From Pseudomonas sp. P5_109 (lineage in GTDB: Bacteria > Pseudomonadota > Gammaproteobacteria > Pseudomonadales > Pseudomonadaceae), in assembly GCF_034009455.1 (NCBI RefSeq), contig NZ_CP125380.1, positions 5,913,501-5,977,500 of the forward strand: a stretch of DNA of 64,000 nt, written 5' to 3'. The notes below the pieces were generated by a model. That model was not told where the DNA came from. It ran no database searches and worked only from the letters and a program-made list of their open reading frames with translations. Shown here in pieces: positions 56,395-64,000 of this stretch. The translations under genes were made by a program, and so were the position numbers. Each line of letters begins with the position of its first letter. The first letter of the stretch is position 1.

Positions 56395-59231
56395 GCAAGG
56401 AACGTTACGGCATCCGCCGCTTTGCCCTTTTGAACACCGCCGGCTACAGCCTCGGCCTGTTCCCGCTGGAAGAACCGCTATCGGTGTACGGCGCGAACAA
56501 CCTCGGTAAATCCGCCTCGATCAACGCCCTGCAGTTCCCGATCCTCGCGCGCATGTCGGACATGAGTTTCGGCAAGTACAGCCTGGAGCAGTCCCGGCGC
56601 TTCTACTTCGCCTCGGACACCAGCTACATCCTGGTGGAAGTGAACCTGCCCCACGGCCCGCATGTGATCGGTGTAGTCGGCCGTGGCCCGGGGGGCGGTT
56701 TCGGTCACCAGTTCTTTGCCTACGCGGGCAAACTGGACCTGGCCCACTACCAGAAAAACGACACCTGCCTGCGTCAGAAAGAACTGTTCACCAACCTTGA
56801 GCGCGAAGGCCTGAAAGCCTACGAGCTCAAGCCGGACGAACTGCGCCGCCTGTTGGTCGGTGGTCACACCTCGATCCCGCTGGACCTGACGCTGATTCCA
56901 TTGCGCTCCACCAGCGAGCAGAGCCTGAAGACCTTCCGCGCACTGTTCATCAACCTGCTGCACATGCGCGAAATCACCGCGGCCAAGCTCAAGCAACTGT
57001 TCCTCGATGCCTTCGAGCACAGCCTGCGTTCCGGCAGCGTCGATTACATTGCCGCGTGCGAAGAAGCGTTCCGCGATGTACGCCGCATGGAGCAGGACTA
57101 CAACTCGCTGGTCGCCGCAGGTCCCTTGGTCGAGGCGTTGGCCAATGGCGTGAAGCAACGCGACATACTGCGCGGCAAACTGCACCGTATCTCGCCGTTG
57201 CTCGATTCCCTGCTGGGCACCTGGTCGGACTATGCCAGTGCGCGCAAGGAAGAGCTGACCATCCAGTCCGAGCACTACCGCAACGAGCAGGACGCCCTGC
57301 AAAACGACCAGCGCGGCGGCACTCAGGAACTGATGCGTCTGGAACGGGAAATCACCGGTATCCAACGCTGGCTCGGTGAGCTGTCAGTGCTCAAGCATCG
57401 CTTTGCCCTGGTCGATGACGTCAAGGTCCTGGAACAGCAATTGCTGGCCGCCAAGGATGCCCACGACGAACTGGCCGGTGCGCTGGCGCAGTCACGCCAG
57501 TTCAGCGCCGAAGACCTGGACGAGCGCCTGCGCGACCTGGAAAAACGCCTGAAGTCGGTCAAGCAGCAACTCGATCACGCCGACAACAACAGCTATGCCC
57601 GCCTGCGCGAAGAGTTTTCGCAGCAAGACGTCGAGCGTCTGATGCGTCTGTTCAACAGCGCACTGTTCAGCCTGCCGCTGGGTGAACATGGCATCACCCT
57701 CGACGAGAACGGCGACTGGGTGAAATCCGTTGAGCTGATCCTCGATGGCTTCAAAGGTGAACGCTTCGAAGTACCGGGCCTGTCCATCGACATCTCGCAC
57801 ATCGAACCACCGGCGTTGCAGGCCCTGGCTGACCGCGCGGCCCTGCGCGACCAGAAGGAACGCCTGGAAAAAGAACTCAAGCAACTGAAAACCCAGCAAG
57901 CCGTGGCCGCCGACCGCGCCGCGAGCAAGACCCAGACCGAAGTGCTGTACCAGCAAGTGCTGGATGCGCAGAAAGCCCTGGAAGATTTCCGTCGCGCGCA
58001 AACCCTGAGCGCCGAGGAAGGCGACAAGCTGGAACAGATGGCGCAGATGGAAGCCGCCCAGGACGAACTGAAGCGTTCCAGCGATGCCTTCACCGAACGC
58101 GTCCAGCAACTGTCGGCCAAGCTGCAACTGGTCGGCCGGCAGATCGGCGACATGGAAGCCAAGCAACGCACCCTCGACGACGCCCTGCGCCGCCGTCAGT
58201 TGTTGCCGTCGGACCTGCCATTCGGCACGCCGTTCATGGACCCGATCGACGATTCCATGGACAACCTGCTGCCGTTGCTCAACGACTACCAGGACAGTTG
58301 GCAGGGCCTGTTGCGGGCCGACGGCCAGATCGAAGCGCTGTACGCCCAGGTGCGCCTCAAGGGTGTGGCCAAATTCGACAGCGAAGACGATATGGAGCGA
58401 CGCCTGCAACTGCTGATCAACGCCTATGCGCACCGCACCGACGAAGCCCTGACCCTGGGCAAGGCGCGCCGTGCTGCCGTGACCGACATCGCCCGGACCC
58501 TGCGCAACATCCGCAGCGACTACGACAGCCTCGAACACCAACTGGCGCTGTTCAACCGCGAGATCAACAAGCGCCAGGTCTCCAACCTGCAAAGCTTTCG
58601 CATCGTGCTCGCACCGAACAAGGAAGCGCTCAAGCACATCGACCAGATCATCCACAGCGCCGGCCAGTACGAGGAAGGCGAAACCCTGTCGGTATTCGAT
58701 CTGAGCCAGAGCGCAGAACAGGACAACAAGAACGAAGAAGCTAAGGAGTACCTGGCGCGGCTGGTGGCGGCCAACCACAACCAGCTCGGCCTCAAGGACT
58801 TGTTCGAACTGGCGTTCGAGATCACCAAGGTCAATGGGCAACCGGTGATCCACACCGACATCGACGGCGCCGCTTCCAACGGCACCACCATGACCATCAA
58901 GGCGCTGACCAACATGTACTTGTTGCTGCACTTGATGGACCGTGACCAGGCCGGTCGCGTGCGCCTGCCGTACTACCTCGACGAGGCGGCGGACATCGAT
59001 GAGAAGAACCAGGCCGCGTTGCTGGAAACCAGCCTGCAACTGGGCTTCGTGCCGATCCTGGCGAGCGTGAAGCCGCAGGTCTGCGCCAGTGTCGCCATCG
59101 ACCTGGAAGGCGGCAGCGGCCCGGCCGGCATCTATATCGACGAGGCGGACTGGAAGTACATTCGTCGTCACGATCAGGTGAAGGCGACGGTCAACGAACA
59201 AGCGGATGAACCGGAGCTGGATGCGGTCTGA
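56391..59231 (+). CDS. mksB: Condensin SMC-like subunit MksB
   Basis: A 946-residue SMC-like ATPase. Walker A is VYGANNLGKSASINALQFP (residues 32-50). Long coiled coils run from about 240 to 420 and 480 to 620, meeting at a small hinge. The C-terminal head has the signature-like segment and Walker B PYYLDEAADIDEKNQAALLE (about 860). Shorter than Smc or MukB, as usual for MksB. It ends the mksFEB operon; no mksG nuclease gene follows, only a terminator and the convergent pqi genes. Confidence 0.93.
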   Translation: MSKERYGIRRFALLNTAGYSLGLFPLEEPLSVYGANNLGKSASINALQFPILARMSDMSFGKYSLEQSRRFYFASDTSYILVEVNLPHGPHVIGVVGRGPGGGFGHQFFAYAGKLDLAHYQKNDTCLRQKELFTNLEREGLKAYELKPDELRRLLVGGHTSIPLDLTLIPLRSTSEQSLKTFRALFINLLHMREITAAKLKQLFLDAFEHSLRSGSVDYIAACEEAFRDVRRMEQDYNSLVAAGPLVEALANGVKQRDILRGKLHRISPLLDSLLGTWSDYASARKEELTIQSEHYRNEQDALQNDQRGGTQELMRLEREITGIQRWLGELSVLKHRFALVDDVKVLEQQLLAAKDAHDELAGALAQSRQFSAEDLDERLRDLEKRLKSVKQQLDHADNNSYARLREEFSQQDVERLMRLFNSALFSLPLGEHGITLDENGDWVKSVELILDGFKGERFEVPGLSIDISHIEPPALQALADRAALRDQKERLEKELKQLKTQQAVAADRAASKTQTEVLYQQVLDAQKALEDFRRAQTLSAEEGDKLEQMAQMEAAQDELKRSSDAFTERVQQLSAKLQLVGRQIGDMEAKQRTLDDALRRRQLLPSDLPFGTPFMDPIDDSMDNLLPLLNDYQDSWQGLLRADGQIEALYAQVRLKGVAKFDSEDDMERRLQLLINAYAHRTDEALTLGKARRAAVTDIARTLRNIRSDYDSLEHQLALFNREINKRQVSNLQSFRIVLAPNKEALKHIDQIIHSAGQYEEGETLSVFDLSQSAEQDNKNEEAKEYLARLVAANHNQLGLKDLFELAFEITKVNGQPVIHTDIDGAASNGTTMTIKALTNMYLLLHLMDRDQAGRVRLPYYLDEAADIDEKNQAALLETSLQLGFVPILASVKPQVCASVAIDLEGGSGPAGIYIDEADWKYIRRHDQVKATVNEQADEPELDAV

Positions 59232-59252
59232 TTCGCTTTAATTGATGGGAAT

Positions 59253-59288
59253 AAAAAGGCCGCGATCCATTGGATCGCGGCCTTTTTT
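59253..59288 (+). terminator. Intrinsic terminator after mksB
   Basis: AAAAAGGCCGCGATCC and GGATCGCGGCCTTTTTT pair around ATT; symmetric, able to act on both strands. Confidence 0.92.
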
Positions 59289-59324
59289 GTGGGCACTGAA
59301 TCAGATGTTCGTGGGATCAAGGGC

Positions 59325-59412
59325 CCCTTCGCGAACAAGCCCGATCCCACATTTGATCGCATTTCTTCAGGAACAACCCATTCCCCTGTGGGAGCGGGCT
59401 TGCCCGCGAAGG
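59325..59412. repeat. Paired REP palindromes, degenerate left arm
   Basis: CCTTCGCGAACAAGCCCGAT near 59326 pairs imperfectly with GTGGGAGCGGGCTTGCCCGC near 59387, in the convergent gap between mksB and pqiB. Confidence 0.75.
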
Positions 59413-59442
59413 CGTCATCACAGACGCCTGATCAGATCCAGA

Positions 59443-61746
59443 CTACTTGCCGATGGAGATCTTCGGCGCCCAGGTCAGCCATTCGTCTTCGAACTTGTCG
59501 AACAGTGCGAACGTCTGCTCCGGTAGAGCCGGGCTGCCCATGCGCTCTCCGTCCGGCGTGGCAAAGGCGACACCGCCCTGAATCATCGTTTCCAGGGACT
59601 CAGTACGCACCGTTGCCCCCCTGAACAGGCCGACATCGAAGTCGAAACCGCTGGTGTTCCAGAACCGCGTGCCGCTGCGTACCAGTGGCGCGTACTTCGG
59701 CTCGATCAGGATATGGATCAGGACACGATCAGCGGTCTGCCCCAGTTCATAACCCGTCACCTTGCCCACTGTGATTTCGCGATAGGTCACTGGCACACCG
59801 GTCTTCAGCGAACCACGACGAGCGGCGCTCAGCACCAGACTCAATCCCGCTTCCTGCTTGGCCGTTTCCGGCGCCGTGGGCAAAGCGACAAAGTTGCTCT
59901 GCGGTCCCAGATTCTTCAGTGCCGGTTGCACCTCGATGTATTGCCCGGTCACCAGGGTTTCGAGGTTGGACGTCTTGATCAGGCCCAGTTCAGGCTTGAC
60001 CACCCAGAACTGACTACCGACCCGGGCGATACGCTCCGGCACTTCGGTAATCCGCGCGGTCAGCAATACCGATTGCAGATCCTCGCTGAGGTCAACGTCC
60101 TCGATCTTGCCGACATCCAGGCCCTTGAAGCGAATCGGCGTGCCTGTACGCAGACCATCGGCGCGGTCTACCTTGATGCTGATCACCGTGCCCTTTTGCG
60201 TGGCGTCGTCATGACTGGCGAACAAGCGGAAACGCGGAATGCGCTTCTGTAGCGGCGCCTTGGTTTCCGGGGTTTCAAAGGCAATACCGCCGGCCATCAA
60301 GCTTTGCAGCGATTCGCTTTTGACTTGAATCCCACCGGTCAGTCCACCCGTGAGCGTGATGCCACTGGCATTCCAGAAGCGTGTCGAGGCGTTGACCAGA
60401 TCCTCGTATTCCTTCTCGATGTGCACACCGATGATCAACTGCTTCTTGGTGCGCGAGAACTGATAACTCTGTACCGAACCGACCTTGACCTGCTTATAGA
60501 GAACCGGACTGCCGACTTCCAGCGAACCAAGGTTTTCGGTGAACAACACCAGGTGCAGGCCCGGTGCACGCAGATCCAGCGGTGGCGCCTTGGGCCGCGC
60601 GACGAATTCGCGTTGCGGTGCGGATCCCTTGTCGCCCGGACGCACAGCGATGTAGTTACCTTTGACCAGTGCTTCCAGGCCGGTAATCCCCGCCAGGGAA
60701 ATCGACGGTTTGACCACCCAGAATTGCGTACCGTCCACCAGGTAATCTTCGGCCAATGGGTCCATCGTCAATTCGGCGGTGGCCCCGGACAGATCGGGAT
60801 CGACCTTCAGCGCCTTGAGATTGCCGACCTGAATGCCTTTGTACATCACCGGCGTACGACCGGCCTGCAAACCGTCGAAGTCGCTGAGCTTGACCTTGAC
60901 CCGGATACCGGCCGCGGCTGCATCGAAGTCTTCGTAGAGCCTGAATGGCAGGCTCGGGTCGGTAGGCGGGCTGTCCTTGCGGTTTTCAGGCGTAGCGAAC
61001 GCAATACCACCGGCGACGATGCTGGCCAACGACTCGCTGCGCACTTTCACACCGGACAGATTGGCGTCGATGCTGATGCCGCTGGCGTTCCAGAATCGTG
61101 TGTGTTTGCGCACCAGTTTGGCGTAGGTCGGTTCGATGAACACCTTGAGTTCAACGGTGCTCTGGTCCTCGGAGAGCACGTAGCTCTTGATCTGGCCCAC
61201 CTTGATCTGTTTGTAGAACACCGGACTGCCACGGTTCAGCGAGCCCAGGCGATCGGCCTTGATGGTCAAGTGCAGTCCTGGCTGGGCATCGGAGAGCGGT
61301 GGCTCCTGGGCCAGGGCCTTGAACTTGCGAACCGGCTCACCTTCACCCGGACTGATCGCAACGTAGTTGCCCGAAACCAGCGTCTCAAGGCCCGTGATCC
61401 CGGCCAGCGTTACGCTCGGCTTGACCAGCCAGAAACGTGTGCTGGTACGCAGGTATGGCTCCACGTCCTTGTTCATCTCGATGCTGGCAATCACACCCTT
61501 GGAACTGCCCTCATCATCGAGCTTGAGGCTTTTGACCTTGCCGACCGACATGCCCTTGTAGACGACTTCAGTCTTGTTGGCCTGAATGCCTTCGCCACTT
61601 TCAAAGCGCACCTGAATCTCGATGCCGGTCTCGTTGTAAGCACGCCAGCCGAGCCAGCCGCCAATGATCAAGGCAATCAGGGGCAACACCCAAATGGCAG
61701 ACCAGTTCGAGGCCGGTCGGGTTTTCGCTACAGGCAAATCAGTCAT
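59443..61746 (-). CDS. pqiB: PqiB/LetB-type MCE protein with six MCE domains
   Basis: A 767-residue protein anchored by one N-terminal membrane helix (WVLPLIALIIGGWLGWRAY). Six MCE domains can be counted, starting near residues 41, 157, 279, 395, 519 and 630; each has the pattern GIxVxVxF...L..G.PV.YKGI.VG.V. E. coli PqiB has three and LetB seven, so six is intermediate. Stacked MCE rings form a periplasm-spanning lipid tunnel. It is the last gene of the operon with two PqiA-like genes and overlaps the second by eight bases. Confidence 0.9.
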   Translation of the reverse strand: MTDLPVAKTRPASNWSAIWVLPLIALIIGGWLGWRAYNETGIEIQVRFESGEGIQANKTEVVYKGMSVGKVKSLKLDDEGSSKGVIASIEMNKDVEPYLRTSTRFWLVKPSVTLAGITGLETLVSGNYVAISPGEGEPVRKFKALAQEPPLSDAQPGLHLTIKADRLGSLNRGSPVFYKQIKVGQIKSYVLSEDQSTVELKVFIEPTYAKLVRKHTRFWNASGISIDANLSGVKVRSESLASIVAGGIAFATPENRKDSPPTDPSLPFRLYEDFDAAAAGIRVKVKLSDFDGLQAGRTPVMYKGIQVGNLKALKVDPDLSGATAELTMDPLAEDYLVDGTQFWVVKPSISLAGITGLEALVKGNYIAVRPGDKGSAPQREFVARPKAPPLDLRAPGLHLVLFTENLGSLEVGSPVLYKQVKVGSVQSYQFSRTKKQLIIGVHIEKEYEDLVNASTRFWNASGITLTGGLTGGIQVKSESLQSLMAGGIAFETPETKAPLQKRIPRFRLFASHDDATQKGTVISIKVDRADGLRTGTPIRFKGLDVGKIEDVDLSEDLQSVLLTARITEVPERIARVGSQFWVVKPELGLIKTSNLETLVTGQYIEVQPALKNLGPQSNFVALPTAPETAKQEAGLSLVLSAARRGSLKTGVPVTYREITVGKVTGYELGQTADRVLIHILIEPKYAPLVRSGTRFWNTSGFDFDVGLFRGATVRTESLETMIQGGVAFATPDGERMGSPALPEQTFALFDKFEDEWLTWAPKISIGK

Positions 61747-62362
61747 GGTCGTCGTCCGACTCCGTGTTATCCCAAATCAGTCGGGGATCAAAAGTAACTG
61801 CGGCAAGCATCGTCAGAATCACCACCGTGGCGAAAGCGATGGCGCCAAGATTGGCTTCAATGCTGGCAAGCCGTCCGAAATTCACGACCGCCACCAGGAT
61901 GGCGATCACAAAGATATCGAGCATCGACCAGCGGCCGATGAACTCGATGAAGCGGTACATCCAGATACGCTGGCGGGCCGAAAGTGGCTGGCGGCGCTGC
62001 ACGGAAAACAGCAGCAAAGCGATACCAACCAGCTTGAAGGTGGGCACCAGGATACTGGCGATAAACACCACGGCTGCAATGGGGAACATGCCGTAGTGCA
62101 CCAACTCGATCACACCCGCCATGATCGTGCTGGGCGCACCTTTGCCTAACGAGTTCACCGTCATGATCGGCAACAAATTGGCCGGAATGTAAAGAATGGC
62201 GGCAGTAATCAGCAATGCCCAGGTGCGCACCAGGCTATTGGGGCTACGGGCATGCACCAGCGCCCCGCAACGCGTACAGACTTGCTCATCGGTATCAGCT
62301 TCCTGCCTGTTCAATTCATGGCATTCCGCGCAAATCAGAATGCCTGCATCAATCGCCCGCAT
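61739..62362 (-). CDS. pqiA: PqiA-like half protein, second of two
   Basis: A 207-residue inner-membrane protein. A zinc-ribbon (CAEC near residue 12, CTRC near residue 29) is followed by four membrane helices with the PqiA motif YIPANLLPIMTVNSLGKG and RWSMLDIFVIAILVAVVNF. E. coli PqiA/LetA carries two such units in one chain of about 420 residues; here each unit is its own gene. The ATG at 62362 has GGAG nine bases upstream; another ATG six bases earlier is too close to it. It overlaps both neighbours. Confidence 0.85.
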   Translation of the reverse strand: MRAIDAGILICAECHELNRQEADTDEQVCTRCGALVHARSPNSLVRTWALLITAAILYIPANLLPIMTVNSLGKGAPSTIMAGVIELVHYGMFPIAAVVFIASILVPTFKLVGIALLLFSVQRRQPLSARQRIWMYRFIEFIGRWSMLDIFVIAILVAVVNFGRLASIEANLGAIAFATVVILTMLAAVTFDPRLIWDNTESDDDHD

Positions 62363-63008
62363 GGGCATCCTCTCCTGATAACGCCTGCCAGATCTGGTGA
62401 GGCGACATTACGACCTCCAGCCAGACTTGAATCAGCAACAAACCAATGAAGCACGCCAGGCCAAGACCGACGGTGATGGCTGCCATATCTGCCAGCTTGA
62501 CGATCGCCACCAGTACGCCCATGAAATAAACCTCGAGCATTCCCCATTCGCGTATGTGGTGATAAATGCGATAGAGCAGCAAGCCGTAGCTGCGTCCGAC
62601 ATCAAAACGGATGCTCAACAGCACGGCCAGTTGGCACAGTAACTTGAGTAGCGGGATCCCCATGCTGCACAGGAACACAACCACTGAAACGCTTTGCATG
62701 CCCGAGTCAAAAAGCGCGACAACACCGCTCCAGACAGTGTCGTGCGAAGATTGCCCGAGTAGATTGAGCTGCATGATGGGTAAAAAGTTCGCCGGAACAA
62801 ACAACAACAGGGCGGCGATGACCAAGGCGAGACTGCGCTGTACGACGTTATACCGATTGGCATAAAGCTCGTAGCCACAGCGCGGGCACAGGGCCTTTTC
62901 GCCGTGGGCGAGTTCGGGTTTACGCATGAGCAAGTCGCACTCATGGCAGGCAACCAGATTTTCTAGTGGTAATTCTGACAGCCCAGAGGCGTCAACCGGA
63001 TCCAGCAT
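62349..63008 (-). CDS. PqiA-like half protein, first of two
   Basis: A 219-residue inner-membrane protein of the same build as its downstream neighbour: zinc-ribbon cysteines CHEC and CPRC in the first 45 residues, then FVPANFLPIMQLNLLGQS, and EWGMLEVYFMGVLVAIVKL, with four hydrophobic helices. It corresponds to the N-terminal half of PqiA/LetA. Its end overlaps the next gene's start by about 14 bases. The two halves presumably form one complex with the MCE protein to load or unload lipids. Confidence 0.85.
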   Translation of the reverse strand: MLDPVDASGLSELPLENLVACHECDLLMRKPELAHGEKALCPRCGYELYANRYNVVQRSLALVIAALLLFVPANFLPIMQLNLLGQSSHDTVWSGVVALFDSGMQSVSVVVFLCSMGIPLLKLLCQLAVLLSIRFDVGRSYGLLLYRIYHHIREWGMLEVYFMGVLVAIVKLADMAAITVGLGLACFIGLLLIQVWLEVVMSPHQIWQALSGEDAHAGD

Positions 63009-63108
63009 AAAGGCTCTGATTCTGAAGAAGTTGGGCCTATTCTAGTGCCATGAGCTGAAAATAACTGTGCAAAATGTGCAACGACCAACCCTGTTTTTTA
63101 ACGCGCAA

Positions 63109-63146
63109 AAACAAAACCCCTACCTGCATACGCAGATAGGGGTTTC
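63109..63146 (-). terminator. rRNA operon terminator
   Basis: On the minus strand AAACCCCTATCTGCG and CAGGTAGGGGTTTTG pair, followed by TTTTTG; it lies just after the 5S gene. Confidence 0.88.
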
Positions 63147-63155
63147 GGAATTTAA

Positions 63156-63273
63156 TCTTGACGATGACCTACTCTCACATGGGGAAACCCCACACTACCA
63201 TCGGCGATGCATCGTTTCACTGCTGAGTTCGGGATGGGATCAGGTGGTTCCAACGCTCTATGGTCGTCAAGAA
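63156..63273 (-). rRNA. rrf: 5S ribosomal RNA
   Basis: The minus strand reads CTTGACGACCATAGAGCGTT, continues through CCGAACTCAGCAGTGAAACG and ends GAGAGTAGGTCATCGTCAAG, the typical Pseudomonas 5S sequence with closing stem. Ends are estimated to within a few bases. Confidence 0.95.
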
Positions 63274-63429
63274 ATTCGGGTACTGAGTCGTGGCCAGCTG
63301 GCCGCGCTTCAGCAAATTGGGTATGTGATAGCTTCGGTGTTTTGTGAGCATTTCGAACTTTCGGTTCTTTCGTCTTCACACACCGCAATCTGATGCTCTT
63401 TCGAGTAGTCAAATTGCTTGGGTGTTATA
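63274..63429 (-). other. 23S-5S intergenic spacer
   Basis: About 155 bases between the 3' end of the 23S and the 5S. No tRNA gene is visible in it. It contains processing-type inverted repeats such as GCCAGCTGGC at 63293-63302. Confidence 0.75.

Positions 63430-64000
<571 letters not shown>

Noticed and set aside
57492..59201. A 569-codon minus-strand frame
   Set aside because: Antisense to mksB coiled-coil and head regions; same codon-bias artefact.
63067..63393. A 108-codon plus-strand frame
   Set aside because: It runs over the rRNA terminator, the 5S gene and the spacer in antisense; not a gene.

Overview
The window is a stretch of a fluorescent-group Pseudomonas chromosome. Protein sequences, GC-rich codon use and gene order all point there. 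From memory, the order follows the Pseudomonas aeruginosa PAO1 block from about PA4639 to PA4690 (mqo, hpt, upp, uraA, hemH, phr, murI-moeB-prmC-prfA-hemA, lolB-ispE-prs-rplY-pth-ychF, carbonic anhydrase, rimI, mksFEB, pqi genes, rRNA). Short REP-type palindromes, mostly in gaps between convergent genes, are also typical of this group. It looks like core chromosome: no prophage, insertion sequence, integron or CRISPR array is visible.

Layout. 1-8 kb: a gene tail, a YajG-like lipoprotein, malate:quinone oxidoreductase behind a long structured leader, and nucleobase salvage (hpt, upp, uracil permease). 7.8-15.8 kb: ferrochelatase, a TIGR01777 epimerase, then a DNA-photolyase cluster (FAD oxidoreductase, DUF523/DUF1722 protein, MerR/LitR-like regulator, photolyase, a 34-codon ORF, SDR). 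Three TGTACA-N12-TGTACA-type sites sit at the two promoters of this cluster. 15.9-21.3 kb: lipid A deacylase pagL and the minus-strand run hemA-prfA-prmC-moeB-murI. 21.6-28.5 kb: TPR lipoprotein, lolB, ispE, tRNA-Gln, prs, rplY, pth, ychF.

28.7-51 kb is more accessory: a fosmidomycin-resistance-type MFS pump, a chemoreceptor, a LysR regulator divergent from a polyamine-type ABC transporter plus amidase, tRNA-Met, a DUF2817 peptidase, a gamma-glutamyltransferase lipoprotein, a HigBA toxin-antitoxin pair, D-Ala-D-Ala ligase, an AraC regulator, a cupin, a flavin reductase, a soluble BdlA-like chemoreceptor, an MHS transporter and a short-chain fatty acid transporter. 51-64 kb: SET-domain protein, beta carbonic anhydrase, a small acidic protein, rimI beside a probable cryptic DNA polymerase III psi subunit, the MksFEB condensin operon, a split PqiA/PqiB lipid-transport operon with six MCE domains, and the 5S plus the 3' part of the 23S rRNA on the minus strand.

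No wholly unknown multi-gene system is evident. The best leads are the shared operators of the photolyase cluster, the string of hairpins upstream of mqo, a strong promoter buried inside ispE, two very short well-placed ORFs, and the split PqiA with a six-MCE PqiB. Start sites were chosen by eye from Shine-Dalgarno spacing and family alignment from memory; no database search was run.
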